Shown here piece after piece: positions 30,393 to 42,730 of a DNA stretch of 64,000 nt. Each line of letters starts with the position of its first letter. The stretch's first letter is position 1. The DNA is from Cladobotryum mycophilum (lineage: Eukaryota; Ascomycota; Sordariomycetes; Hypocreales; Hypocreaceae). The stretch covers positions 4,774,001 through 4,838,000 of the forward strand of contig CM071589.1 in the NCBI GenBank assembly GCA_036429605.1, written 5' to 3'. The notes below the pieces were generated by a model. That model saw only the letters and a list, made by a program, of their open reading frames with translations. It had not been told where the DNA came from and searched no databases. Made by a program: the position numbers and the translations under genes.

Positions 30393-33300
30393 ATGGACGC
30401 CCATCATGCCCAACCCGACGGGCTGCGTAGCATCGAAGCTACTCCCATCGCTCAACTACACCCCGATGTCCCAGACCCGAATTCGAAAGCCGTCGATGGA
30501 GTCATTACCATTACATGGCCCTACAGCATCGTGAACAGGTCGATTGCATTTATCCTTGCCGAGCATGACGTCCGGCTTCGACGTGAGAGAGGACAGGTGC
30601 GAGTCGAGTTCCACGGAGCTGCAGGAAAGGCCCTCGAGAGTTCCGCCGTCGGTGGTGGTGACGAGGTTCGCATCAGCTTGGAGGGGGCAGAATGGGGAAA
30701 GCATGAGGCACAAACGAGACTGCCTGGTACGCCTCTGGAATGGAAACTCAAATTCACGAATCGACTGCATATGAATATCCGAAGGGTGGAATCTCAGGAG
30801 GAAGAGACAATCAATATCGATTCCCCAGTCGAGGAAGAGCAAGACGATGAGCCCTATATCGATATATCAGTACTCTTCGAAACCGAGGAACAAAACAATT
30901 CCATACCGATTACCCGAACACCCTTGGCCGCACTCCCTCCGAAACGGCTAGCATCGGTGCTCGACCAAGGAGAATATGACTCTCCTGCGTTTCTCAAGCG
31001 AGCTAGGGTGTCCTACGGCTCTCTGTTCGAAGACGGCCTCGATATATTCGACGAGGATGAAGATCGCAGGGCCAAGAAGCGACGGAGAAGGTCCCGTTTT
31101 AGCATGAATGCCACCTGGAGATACAGCAGCCGATCACCCAGCCCGGAAGTAGAGCAACTGTCGGATAAAGACAGTGAATCGGGTGACGAACCCATAAATG
31201 GAGTGGAATCTACAGACATCCAACAACCCCTGGAATCACCTGCACGAGCTCCTATGGTGGACCAAGGATGCCAGACTCAGGTGTTGGACTTTAGCCCTTC
31301 TATGGCAGTTCAGGTTGTGGCCGAGTCCAGATCGACAGGCATATTGATACAGTCTACACCAACACCAGGTTGGAGGCATGGTGATTTGAGCAGCGCAGCA
31401 AACGCCCCGCCGATTCTGTCATTTGACCATTCTACCCCTCTCGGCAACTATCAGGGGCATGATCTGGGAGGCGTACATCAGGATGAAGAGCATGCGACTC
31501 CTGACTACGACTTTAGCTTATCTGCTCATCATTCCCGTACTGGTGCAGTATTAGCAGATGCCTTTGCCACACCATTGGCCCCAGGCACCATACCAGCCAA
31601 CGATGAGGCCATCTCAGCCCTAAAATTTCCATTCACGCCGCATAATGACGTATTTGGGCCGGTATCTATGGACATTGATCCCAGGCTACAATTCCAAGGC
31701 ATTGAGGCCATCGATCATCATCCAGAATACCCCGTAATAACTCATGAAACCTGGCGAACCGAGACCTCAACGGTGACCTATCCTACGTTACCAACACAAG
31801 CCGAGCCCGGTGGCTCTGCAGAAGCTCTATACGGCTCACCCCCTACTAGGACAACCTCATATATCCAAGAGCCTAAACCAACAGATCCAAACCCCTTAAC
31901 ACACCAAACCCCACGAAGCCCAGACGCGTCGCCTTCACACTCCGCACAACATGATGTAGAAGGCGAGTCATTATCGGACGAGGAAGATACTGAGAGCGAA
32001 GACGAAGACAAAGAGAATGCCCTTGGTCCCGAATATGACCCAAGGACGCGCGCCCCTGCCTATAATGAAGAGGAGGAATCCCAGTCAGAATCAGCTAATG
32101 AAAGCCATGTGGAGGAACACAACCTCAATCACAGACGGCAGTACCAGCAGAGCCAGGCAGTGGATGATGGTGAATCAACAGATGGACAATCCGAAGAGGA
32201 AGAAGAACATCATCGTTGGGGTCATAACCCACAAGAGTACGACAGTTCCGAAGAAGACTATGACGAAGAAGAGGATGACGGTGAGCACTACAACGCCAAC
32301 GGCTACACAGGGTATGAAGAAGACTATGACGATGAGGACGGAGAAGATGAATCAGAGGAGGACTACGACGATGAGGAATTAGCCCCTCCTCCACCTATCC
32401 CAGCTGTCCCAAAGGAGCCGATTATCATCAGCTTGTTGTCGGATTCAGAAGATGAGGAAGAAGAGCCTGAAACGAAGCCTCAAATGAAGCCTCAAATTGA
32501 GGATAATCGACCTCAAATTGCTGTTCAACAAACAGTCAAGAGCGAGGATGTCTCTGGAGATGAAGCAGTCGAAGCGGATTTGAAAATGGATGACGAGGAT
32601 GGGGAGGAAGAGAGTGAGGAAGAGAGTGAAGGCGAAGAAGATGAAGATGATGATGTCGATGCTGCTGAAAGGGCAGCAATATCCAGTTCGCCGTCGCAAT
32701 CTCCTCGGGCACTGAGTCAACTGGACAGGTGCGACGATGACATAACGCATGAGCTTACAGAAGTGGATGCATCTGAGACCAAGATCGTTATTAGCACAAA
32801 ACTTGATGTGGCTGACGATGCGCCAAATCAAGAGGCTCAGGTACCCGAGCCAGCAGATGAGGAGTCGGACGAGCAGGAGTTTCATGAAGTTGCATCGCCT
32901 GCCAAAATTGATGAACCAACTGTATTGGAAGAAAGTGAGGTGGCGACTGGAGAGGAGGATGTTATTCAAAACCCCGAACCTACGGAATTAGTTGAATCAG
33001 TCGCCAAATCCCCATTACCAATCGCAGACGATGCAGAAATGGAGACTGCCGATGTTGAAGTTCCGACCGGAGAGCCCGCCACTGAGGAAACCGAGATGAT
33101 AATTGATGGCACAGTTTCTCCCATCGAGCATGCATCTCAAGAAACGGCAGAAATGGATGTGGAAGAAATGGTGACGGATCAGTTGGAGATGGAACATGCG
33201 GAGATGGAGAAGCTGGAGGTAGAGAAGCTGGAAGTGGAAAAAGTAGAAGACGGCACGGAGCGTGAGGATGTCGAAATGGAAGCGAATGCAGTCAAGCAGC

Positions 33301-35374
33301 CTGCAGACGATCAGGAGATAATCGAGGAAGCAGACCAAGCCCAAAAAGATGACCAGGGTGACGGGAATCAAAACCAAGAGGTGGAACAATACAGCGTGAA
33401 GATCATCGACGAAGAGGATCAGGGCAAAGAAGACGATGGCATGGTTGAAGTAGTCCGGGGCGAAGAAGACGGCCAAGACCATGAAAATGATCACGTCAAC
33501 GAAGTGGTTCAAGAGGAAGAAGACCAAGAAATTCAAGAGGAAGACGACAAAGAAATAATTCAAGACCAAGATGTGCTTGAAGACAAAGAAGTGCCAGACG
33601 ACAAAGAGGTGCATGATGAAAATGTGGCCCAGGAGGAAACAGTCCAAGAAGAGGTCATAGCTCAGGACAAAGAAACTATCCACAACGTCGAGGAAGATCA
33701 GGACAAAGAAGATGAGCAAATCATAGAGCAAGATCAAAGCACGGACGACCAAACCCAGTCAGACGAGTCCGAAACAGAGATTGTCTCCAAGCCCGAAGCC
33801 AAAGCTGCAGTTGACGCTGCCCTATCCCCCCAGCAACGCAGCCAGGGCATTCACAATTGCCTCTCCAAGAGGAAATACCGACGCTTCTTCTCCGTCAAGA
33901 GAGTGCTCTTCAGCTTCCAACTCCTGGGGCGACACAGGTTGATGATTCCATCGTCAACTCAGCCGAAGCAGAAGCGGGGTTAGTCGAAGAAGATGAGGAT
34001 GATGAAGGTGCCGAACAACAGCTTATGACGGAATTTGCCGCTTCCCAACCTACACACTTTAAGTCCTTTGATGGTGCACACGACCACGTCCACGACCACG
34101 ACCACAATCACAGCCACGATTACAGTCACGATCACAGTCACGATCACAGTCACGATCACAGTCACGATCACAGTCACGATCACGATCACGCACACACCCA
34201 CTCACCTCAATCACCGCGGAAGACACAGATACCCGATCGACCAGACTTGCTCATTACAGTCCAATCCCTTCGCAGCCATTGCCGCCTTCATCGGAAATCC
34301 ATGTCCGCCGATAGCGACGAAACAACGGATCCAAACATGTCATTGGCAAGATCATCTCCCACAAAACATTGTCTCATGGATGATATCATCCCTAGTCCAG
34401 CACTGCGTGCATCGCGTGGTAAGACCAATCAGCATGACGCAAGCCTCGTACTAGCAAGAGCTTCCGCACTGGCATCAGAAGCAGATGTAGCAATGGACAG
34501 CGGTTCTATGGGTGCGCCGAAAGGATTTGGCGGCAAAGGTGACGCATCGGATCCAAGCGTACTGCTTGCACAGTCTGTTTCTCCATCGTCAGGATCGAAG
34601 CGTCGGAGAGCGAGTAGCCCAGCCGTCACATTACGCGCCGTCCGCCGCAAAATCGACCACAATGATCCGAGCATCCAACTAGCCATGGCCAGTCCTAGAA
34701 GCACTCGGCGGCGGAATATGACTCCATCAATTCGATCACCAACTCGCAGCACCCGTGCGACTAACAGTCCCGTGTCAACGATGGCGGATGCTCGGATGTC
34801 TCCATCAATGGCCGGGGAGGAGAGTGCCACGACATTAAAGCTTCAGCTCTTGAAGAGCCTTCGAACAACTCTTCCGGATTGCTTACCTTTCAAATCTCTA
34901 CGAAACAAGTTGACCATGACGACAGACATCTTGGCGGTGGCTACCGCTACTCCACCTCAACCACATAGGCCGAAACATGGTCCTCGAGATTACATGCTTG
35001 AGCTTAAGTTGACGGATCCCTCTGTTGCTCCCACAGGCGTCAATGTGGCTCACATCTTCCGACCTCATATGACATCTCTGCCTGTCATACATACAGGGGA
35101 TATTGTGCTACTGCGCCGCGTTCAAGTAGTCTCAATGCAAGGCAGGGGGTTCGGGGTCAGAGCCGGGGAACTGTCGGCCTGGGCTGTGTTCGAGAAGGGC
35201 GATGAGGAGATGCTGGCACAGATTAAAGGCCCTCCTGTGGAGGTTTCAGATGAAGAAGTTGAGTACGCAAGGGGGTTGAGGAGGTGGTGGAGTGCGTTGG
35301 ACGACAAGGCCATGGCCAAGATGGAGAAGTCGAATAATAAGCTGTCGCAGGTTGTCAAGGATGATTCGAGATAG
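30393..35374 (+). CDS. POT1/Cdc13-type telomeric ssDNA-binding domain protein, very large, with one frame break
   Basis: Large fungal protein with a conserved N-terminal module and a C-terminal OB-fold of the Telo_bind (POT1/Cdc13) type; such proteins are thought to protect single-stranded telomere ends. The frame from 30393 is open to 33983, but the frame carrying the C-terminal domain is open from 33815 to 35374. One extra base around the C6 run at 33825-33830 would fuse them into about 1660 aa. Seen: DGVITITWPYSIVNRSIAF at about residue 35; Ser/Pro-rich linker; a very acidic region of about 600 residues (codons from about 31970 to 33780); a His/Asp/Ser tract (34078-34197); four DPSxxLAxASP-like repeats (34328-34700); a final domain with YMLELKLTDPS, VNVAHIFRPH, GDIVLLRRVQVV and GRGFGVRAGELSAWAVFE. 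No plausible intron explains the break. Family call rests on the C-terminal OB-fold. Confidence 0.85.
34078..34197 (+). repeat. 12-bp minisatellite encoding a His/Asp/Ser tract
   Basis: Inside the POT1-like gene. Unit CAGTCACGATCA recurs about five times in tandem (about 34123-34184), flanked by degenerate CCACGA units. Each unit encodes the tetrapeptide HSHD, giving a roughly 40-residue tract of alternating His with Asp, Ser, Val, Asn or Tyr. Repeat number is likely variable between strains. Confidence 0.9.
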
Positions 35375-36346
35375 GGTAATGGATCGATCTGGCATTGGAG
35401 CGGATTGAGTGGTATTAAAAGCTTGTTTTCTTAATCTCTTTTATACCCAATTGGGCTGATGACGAGTAACGAGATGTACTTATTAGAATATTGAAACTAC
35501 ATTGATGGATGCCGGAAATAGGATTAGCATTTCAGGAGGCCCCCATGTTTGGCAGGCAAAGATACAATTCCATTGAAGATTATGATTCATGGTCAGTCTG
35601 GGAGCTATTATTCATTCCTCTTTTTTGCACGTGCTTCTCCGTGACGGCTTGTCATTATGACAATGATGCCGAACCGAAGCTTGCCTTGCCTGCCGCCGGA
35701 CTAAGAAGTCTAGAGGCTGTTGATTCTAACCATGTTTGAGATGGGGAGGCTGGCTGCTAGAGGAGTTATCACGGGGAAGTATACAATACAAGAGCCTTTG
35801 ATTTGAGTGTAACTCGCGAGTTCGGATCCGGGGCAATGGTGAGTCACTAGCTTCACATTCACAAGCTTGTCAGAGAGATTGACGGGGCGTTGTGGGGAAA
35901 GGAGGGTAAAAAAAGAGGGAGAGAGGATCTCGTTTGTGGAGAATTGGTGAGATGTAAATCTCAATGGGACCAAAGCTCCCGAGATTAGCTCGTGGAGTTT
36001 TCGTTTGGTTCCGAGGCTAGGAATTGGAACTTGGGGCAGGTTGGTTTAGTTTTTTTTTTATTGCCTTGTGAATATTAGATGATGATGGTATGTAATGTGT
36101 GTGCATGGTGGGATGTTGTTTGGTGATTGGGTTTACGGGAAGAGTAGGGGGGAGGAGGAGGCTTGGTGTTGGTGGATTGCGGGGAGGGAGACCCCGAAGT
36201 CTTCCGGTTTGCCGGATTTTTTATTTTATTTTTTTGGAGCTGGACGAGGAGGATGCTGGAGATGGAATGGAGAGGAGGGGGTGTTGAAGTGTTTTGGACT
36301 AAGAGGTGCGGCCCGGGTAGCTTGACATGTTGGACTATTGAGGACA

Positions 36347-36387
36347 TGTGTGTGTGTGTGTGTGAGAGAGTGAGAGAGAGAGAGAGG
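36347..36387. repeat. Composite (TG)n-(GA)n microsatellite
   Basis: TG repeat (36347-36364) running into GA repeats (to 36387) in gene-free DNA. Confidence 0.9.
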
Positions 36388-38364
36388 CAAACGGAGTTTT
36401 GGGACATGTGATTGCAGGTCTAGGAGGTTTGAACTGAGACGAGCTTCATGTGAGGGTGTGCGTGTATGTAGTTGATGATTCCGTGTCTGTTGCAGTGATA
36501 CTGGAGACATGCAACGCTGATGGATGCACAGGAAATGGGACATTGGAGGTTAGTTGCCACAGAGTTGTCATGCCATGTCGCGATGGGATGGAATCAAAGT
36601 CAATGGGTTTAAACAAAAGGAAGCTATCACGAGAGTAGAAGTTAAAAAGAAGTCAGACGCCGATCCATGCATCTTTACTTACCCTGTATCAATCACAAAT
36701 ACATACTTGTACTATAATCCAACACATTGTCTCGCTTTGACCGTGATGGCAAATGAATAAGGGACTCCTATTTTTCCTATTTGCGAATCACATTCAAGAT
36801 GATTAGAAGAGATGGGATTTTTAGACCGACGGGCTTTTTGATATCTGGAACACGGGGCTTTGAGGGGGGAAGAGGCAAAAACAACAGGGTTGCAGATGCA
36901 AATATGGGAGAAACAAATATCAGCAGAGGATGGATGGATGGATGGTTGGGTATGGAGGGCCAATGATGATGAGGAGAGAGTGCATGCCTTGTCGGAATCC
37001 GGCAAAGTGTCGTTTAGAAAGGCATCATCCATGGATCGTTGATGCCTTTGTCTCACTTTTTTCTTCTTTTTTCTGTTTGCTCTTTCTCTGTCTGTCTGTC
37101 TCTCTCTCTCTCTTGCAGGCTGCCCAACATTTGACCCGCATGTAACGGGTACATGTACATGCACATGTATCGATACTTGTGATACTTGTTGGTGTGCTCC
37201 GGACCTACTAATGTTTGATAATCAAAACATGAATTTGATCCAATTCAACTTTCCCGTTTCCCGCAGCCGTAGCGTTGAGGGGGGCTTAGAGGGCTTGGAG
37301 GGGAGAGACTCACTCACTCCTCGTTTGTTACCCGTTGGCGGCAAGGTTGCAAGGTGTGCATGGCGTGCAGGACCCCCTTCTCTTCACCCCTGGTATGAAG
37401 TCGGGGGATTTCGGAATGAGCAAAGAATCCTCCAACACTTTTTTCTTCCCTTTTCTTTTTTGGCTTTGATGAGGAGATCATCAATATTACTTGCATGTGC
37501 CATCGGAAACACGTGAGAGGGAGTCAGCTCCGCTCAGCTCAGCTCTTGATCAGAAGACGTTGCTGATTCGTAATTGCAAATTAACGGAAACCAACGTACG
37601 GAGTATTACAAGTATCAAGAACTATAGAAGAAGGATCCTATAGGGGGAGCTCACCTCACGCGACAGGTCTTTCAAATCAGCTTGGCAAACAGCCCTTTCT
37701 TTCTTTTTGTTCCAGATTCCCGAGACTCTTCGAGGCTTGGCCAAAGCTGACATGATGTGCGTGCGCAAGGTACAACATAGGTAGGCCTAGCCCGAACAAA
37801 AACCAACAAATATTCGCGGGAGAGAGAGGGAGAGGGAGAGCAAGACGGTGAGGCCGTATTATTACTTGTGGAGATTGAGCATGGGGAGGACACGAGAACA
37901 GGGATACAGGCAAACAAGCAAGCAAACATTCTAGAGAGAGCCAAGGGAGTAGGAAAGAAAGAAAGAAAAGTATGGAGGTACATACTTGTTAGTAGCAGCA
38001 GGGGCGTGGTTCGTTCATCGTGAGCGGTACGGGTATGGGTTCGATGCAACTAACCAAGTACACGATCTCCCAATGTGTAAGTTGGCCTGATATCCTCTTC
38101 TTTCAGAGGTAGCCATTACGTTTGTTTGTCCACAAGTAGATGAATCATGAAATAAGGAGCGGAGTGTACACATTCCTTTCCTTCTCAGCTCCTGTTTCGT
38201 TATCATTTCCTCCTTGTCCCCTTTTTTGTCTCAGCTCCCGTGGCTACTGGGTTATTGTAGTTGTCATGTACGTAAACTGAACTCATGCCATGTTTCTCGT
38301 TTAACCTTTTTTTCCCGCCGCCGCCGCCACCACCCTTTTTGTTTGTTTTATTTCTCCTCTCTCC

Positions 38365-38399
38365 CTCTCTCTCTCTCTCTCTCTGTGTGCCCCCCCCCC
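38365..38399. repeat. (CT)n run followed by poly-C
   Basis: CT repeat of about 20 nt, a short GTGTG, then ten C residues. Homopolymers of this length are unreliable in most sequencing chemistries. Confidence 0.85.
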
Positions 38400-40221
38400 A
38401 ACGAAACATATCCCACATGTAACTTGACTTTTTGCTTATTACTTGTACTACTAGGGAGGTAAGAAAAAGGATTCACATTTGTACATAATGAAAACTAAGT
38501 TGTTGGTACGTAACCTGAAGCACACATAAAACAAAAGAAAACAAATAATAGGAAAATAAAATAAAACAAGCATCTTTGATGACGGTCCGGTGCCCGTCGG
38601 ACTCTGGGGAAGCTCTTTCGGGCGGCGGGTTAGTAGTATCTATCGCCAAGTTGGTAGGCGTTGTGCCACCACTCTATTCATCCATGGATGGATCCAATCC
38701 CCAGCACCTTTGGGGGCCCGTTGAAGGCTCTCCGTACAGGGGATCGATGCCCTAGAGTCCTTCCCAACTTCCCGCTAATTACTTCCAAGTACTATCCCAT
38801 CCCATCCCATTCCATGCAAGCAACCACCATCACGCACCTGCATTTAATAATGAGTTGGGGTGGAGACAGACATGCATATTGCCTGCCCTACCTCCAAAGC
38901 TCCGGGACCCACAGGAGGTGCTTACGGCATGTGGTAAGTGTGCACGAGAAAAGAAGGAACCAGTCATTTTACACTTACTTTTCCACATGACTTTTGGTTT
39001 TTAGGGTGAAGATTTCAATGATTTTCGGGTACAGAAAGTAATAGTACTTAGTACGTACCTCTTACATGGAGTTATCGTGAACCTTTGGGGGAGGAGCACG
39101 GCAAGTGAGCTCCCAACAAAAAAAAACACTCAATTTTATGCAAACAAACATATTCAACTTGCCTAACCAGCATCAACAATCCAACCTCCTTCTCCTCCCC
39201 AATGCCTTGCTTGTCGATCAGTTTCCTAGGTACCTATCTGCTTGCATGTTTCGTCATGGACAACGTGGGCATCCATCCTCCTTATCGTCCGAATACTGGG
39301 GAAAACGCCATTCGGACGAGTCAGACCCTACCGAATACGGATTCCATTGGAGGGCTCTCCGCAGAATAGTCAACATCCCGGACCCTCGAGATGGAGGGTT
39401 CGGGGATCGGAAAGTCCTTCTCGATTCAATGGAAATTTCCCAACAACGTCAGCTACACTACTAAGTACCTTGATATGATCCCTCGAGGTTACCTGTGACT
39501 TGCAGTTTCAGCACTAACAAATGCACACCCCAACAACGGGTAACAACAACAAGGCTGCTTTGGCTGCTCTCTATTGCTGCGGTTCCTATTTGACCTTCAG
39601 GGTATCATCGAGGTATCCAGTACCTTGTTATCCACTTATTACACCCGAAATTCGGTACGTACCCCAGTTTTAATCATCTTTTTCTGGATCCCTCCCCTTG
39701 TCAAGACCTCCCGTACCAGCGTTCAGGTACCGGTACTTCCCTGTAGCCTCATGGCAGCATCTTTCCAGGGCCCTCCGATGTCCGGCCTGACCCATCCCCT
39801 ATGCATTTTCTGGTACAACTACTTTCATCTCAGTACCAGGTATTATTAGCATTGCCCTTTTTTTTTTGCAACAAGAGGAGAAGGGAGAAGGAGGAGAAGA
39901 AGAAAAAACGGAAGCCCTCCATCATCATATGATCGAAAAGCATTGAACCTCCGTTGGCCTTCTGCTCCTGAAACCCACTTCCCACCCACCCACCATCATC
40001 ACCACCACCCCCAAACGAAAATCCAATACTACACCCCAAACTAGCAACCCACAAATTCACAACCCAGCAGCACCAGCACAAGCACAAGCTTCTCCGGCAT
40101 TACCTTGCCTTGCCGTGCCTCGTGTGTCTTTTTCTCACACACCACCTCCTACCTGCTCCGTTGCTACTTCGTTTCGACTATACACCACACCCCAAATCAA
40201 AGACAGTTACGTTGCGTCCGC

Positions 40222-42730
40222 ATGGGCCGCCAGGCTATATCGTCTCTGGCCGTCTCTCCACTGGGAGCCGGACGGCCTTCCTCAAGGTTTATAATAAACC
40301 GTATCCCCCGCGTTGGAAGACAGTTGAGACCAACACAATTATCGCTTGCTTCAACTTCTTCCTCTTCCTCATCCTCATTCTCGTCTGCTGCTACTCCTCT
40401 CCTACACCGTCGTCTCTATTCGACCTCTCTCTCGGCATCCCCGTCCTCCTCCACACCTTATAAGCCAATGGCGTCTAGTGATCGGAGCGCCGGTAGCTCA
40501 GACGTCCCCACGCCTCGGTCCAGTTCACCATCCTCGTCCGTAGCCTCGGGCCGCTCCTCTCACTCTTCTATATCTAATCAGCGTGTCTCCATCTCTAGCC
40601 GCAGGCTGACAGACTTCAACCCCATGTCCTCAGTCAACGTCGCTGCCATTGAGGAGGCTATGAAACTGGCATCCCTCGATCAACATCGTGGCTACGCTCA
40701 GAATCACTACGCAGAAGTCAAGCAGACTCGCAAGACTGAATACCTACCCCAAGCCATGGCTAGCGGTTACCAGGTCATCCACGAGCCTCTGTGGAACAAG
40801 GGTAAGCAAGAACAACTTTTAGATGGCGTTGAGGGTGTCGCATTACGATCTCGTTTGCCTACATCTACGTCTACGAAACTGGCCTACGACGCGAGACATT
40901 CAACTAACACCCAACCTTTACCTCCAGGCCTCTCATTTACCCCCGAGGAGCGCGCTTCCAAAAACCTGACTGGTCTTCTTCCCCACGCCATGGAGAGCCT
41001 CGAGACCCAATGCGCCAGAGCCATGAAGATGATCAACACTCGACAGACCCCCATCGACAAGTACCTCTACCTGTCGAGCGTCAAGGCCCAGAATGTCGAC
41101 CTCTTCTACCGTCTGCTCATGGACAATATTCGCGAGCTGATGCCCCTCGTCTACACCCCCACCATTGGCGACGTTTGCCTGCAGTATTCCTCCATCTATA
41201 CCCGCCCCGAGGCTTTGTACATTTCGATCAAGCAGCGAAAGTCGATTCGAACGATGCTCCGCAACTGGCCCAACGCCAACCCCGAGATTTGCGTCGTCAC
41301 AGATGGATCTCGTATCCTTGGTCTTGGTGACTTGGGTATGAATGGTGTCGGCATTTCTGTAAGACATATCCAGAGGATTACTCAAATTCCCTGGGCTATT
41401 AGTAGCTCTGAGCATCAGTTCAAAACTAACCTTGTACTGCATAGATTGGCAAGCTTGCCCTGTATACCGCCGCCGCCGGCATCCACCCCGAGAAGACACT
41501 GCCCATTGTCTTGGACTGCGGCACCGACAACGAGACAAACCTCAAGGACCCATTCTACTTGGGTCTCCGACAGAAGAGAGTGTCCCTGGAGGTCCAGCAG
41601 GAGTTTATGGATGAGTTCATGGAAGCTGTCAAGGATGTTTATCCCGACATGGTTGTCCAATTCGAAGACTTTGAGAGCGGCAAGGCATTCCGATACTTGG
41701 ACCGTTACCGAGACACCCACCGAGCCTTCAACGATGACATCCAGGGCACCGGTGCTGTTGTTCTGGGAGGGTAAGTGATGAGCCCGATATCCTTATTTTG
41801 GCTTTTTTGCTGATTGCTTGTAGATATATTGGCGCCGTTGACCTGTCTGGCGTTCCTCTGGAAGAACAACGCCTAGTTTTCATGGGCGCTGGTTCTGCTG
41901 GTGTTGGTGTTGCTAAGCAGCTTGTCGAGTACTACACTCGACGAGGCCTGACAGAGGAGGAAGCCCGCAGCAAGTTCTACTTGGTTGACACCAAGGGTCT
42001 TGTTACCATGGATCGTGGTGACAATCTTGCCGAGCACAAGAAGTACTTTGCCCGCACTGACAACAACGCTCTCCAGTTCCGCACCCTCGAGGAAGTCATC
42101 GAATACGTCAAGCCTAGCGCTCTTGTTGGTCTGGCTGCCACTTACGGCATCTTCACCGAGTCCATTATCCGAGCCCTCAAGGCCTCCGTTGATGCTGGTG
42201 GTCTCGGCCGCCGCCCTATTCTCTTCCCTCTCAGCAACCCCCTGACCAAGGCTGAGTGCACCTTTGAGCAGGCAATCCGGTGGACTGATGGCACTGCCAT
42301 CTTTGCTTCCGGATCCCCCTTTTCACCCTTCACTGCCAAGGTCGGAGGCGAGACTGGCGCCGTCACCTACTACCCCAACCAGGGTAACAACGTATACATC
42401 TTCCCCGGTCTGGGTCTTGGTGCCATTCTGTCCAAGGCCACCCGTGTCACCGACGAAATGGTGTACGCTTCTGCAGCGGCACTTGCCGGCTCGCTAAATG
42501 CCGATGAGATCCAAAAGGGTCTCATCTACCCCAGAATTGACCGTGTTCGAGATGCCAGCATCATTGTTGCCCGCGAGGTGATGAAGGCGGCTCGCCGTGA
42601 TGGCGTCTCACAGCTACCTGAGTCCCTCTGGGCTGAGTGGGAGGAGTGGGGCGATGTTGCATTGACTTCTTACATCAAGCAACGCGTCTATGATCCTGTC
42701 TGCTTCTCCGATGCCAAGGGCCGCCTGTAA
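40222..42730 (+). CDS. NAD-dependent malic enzyme, mitochondrial
   Basis: Oxidatively decarboxylates malate to pyruvate. Exons 40222-40801, 40928-41358, 41445-41770 and 41824-42730; introns 126, 86 and 53 nt; 747 aa. The first in-frame ATG (40222) gives a Ser/Arg-rich presequence with LHRRLYSTSLSAS, a typical mitochondrial cleavage context. A second in-frame ATG at 40468 (MASSDRSAGS) would remove the presequence. Enzyme body: NKGLSFTPEERA, LYLSSVKAQNVDLFY, MPLVYTPTIGDVC, TDGSRILGLGDLG (N-terminal malic domain), VLDCGTDNETNL, FNDDIQGTGAVVLGG, then the NAD-binding fold GAGSAGVGVAKQL, PLSNP, FASGSPF and NQGNNVYIFPG. Intron 1 is a multiple of three and open, so retention would add 42 residues. 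Family certain; NAD versus NADP preference is inferred from resemblance to the fungal mitochondrial form. Confidence 0.95.

Larger units (their letters stand above)
35375..40221. other. Large gene-free region upstream of malic enzyme
   Basis: 4.8 kb with no reading frame I can support. Content: G- and T-rich plus strand at 36050-36420; TG/GA composite repeat at 36347-36387; CTGT/CT repeats near 37090-37115; purine-rich patch at 37818-37843; CT and poly-C runs at 38365-38399; several TACTTGTA motifs (36705, 37178, 37980, 38444); CACGTG at 35627 and 37510. The last few hundred bases (39850-40220) are C/A- and C/T-rich, probably the promoter and leader of the malic enzyme gene. Confidence 0.5.

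Noticed and set aside
33015..33752. Long minus-strand frame (245 codons), rich in Leu, Phe and Val, opposite the POT1-like gene
   Set aside because: It is the reverse complement of GAA/GAC-rich acidic coding sequence, which automatically gives Phe/Leu/Val codons without stops. A shadow, not a membrane protein.
33980..34201. Minus-strand frame with VIVTVIVTV repeats
   Set aside because: Antisense reading of the His/Asp/Ser minisatellite.
38005..38090. Possible tRNA because of GGGTTCGATGC (B-box-like)
   Set aside because: No matching acceptor, D or anticodon stems could be drawn around it.
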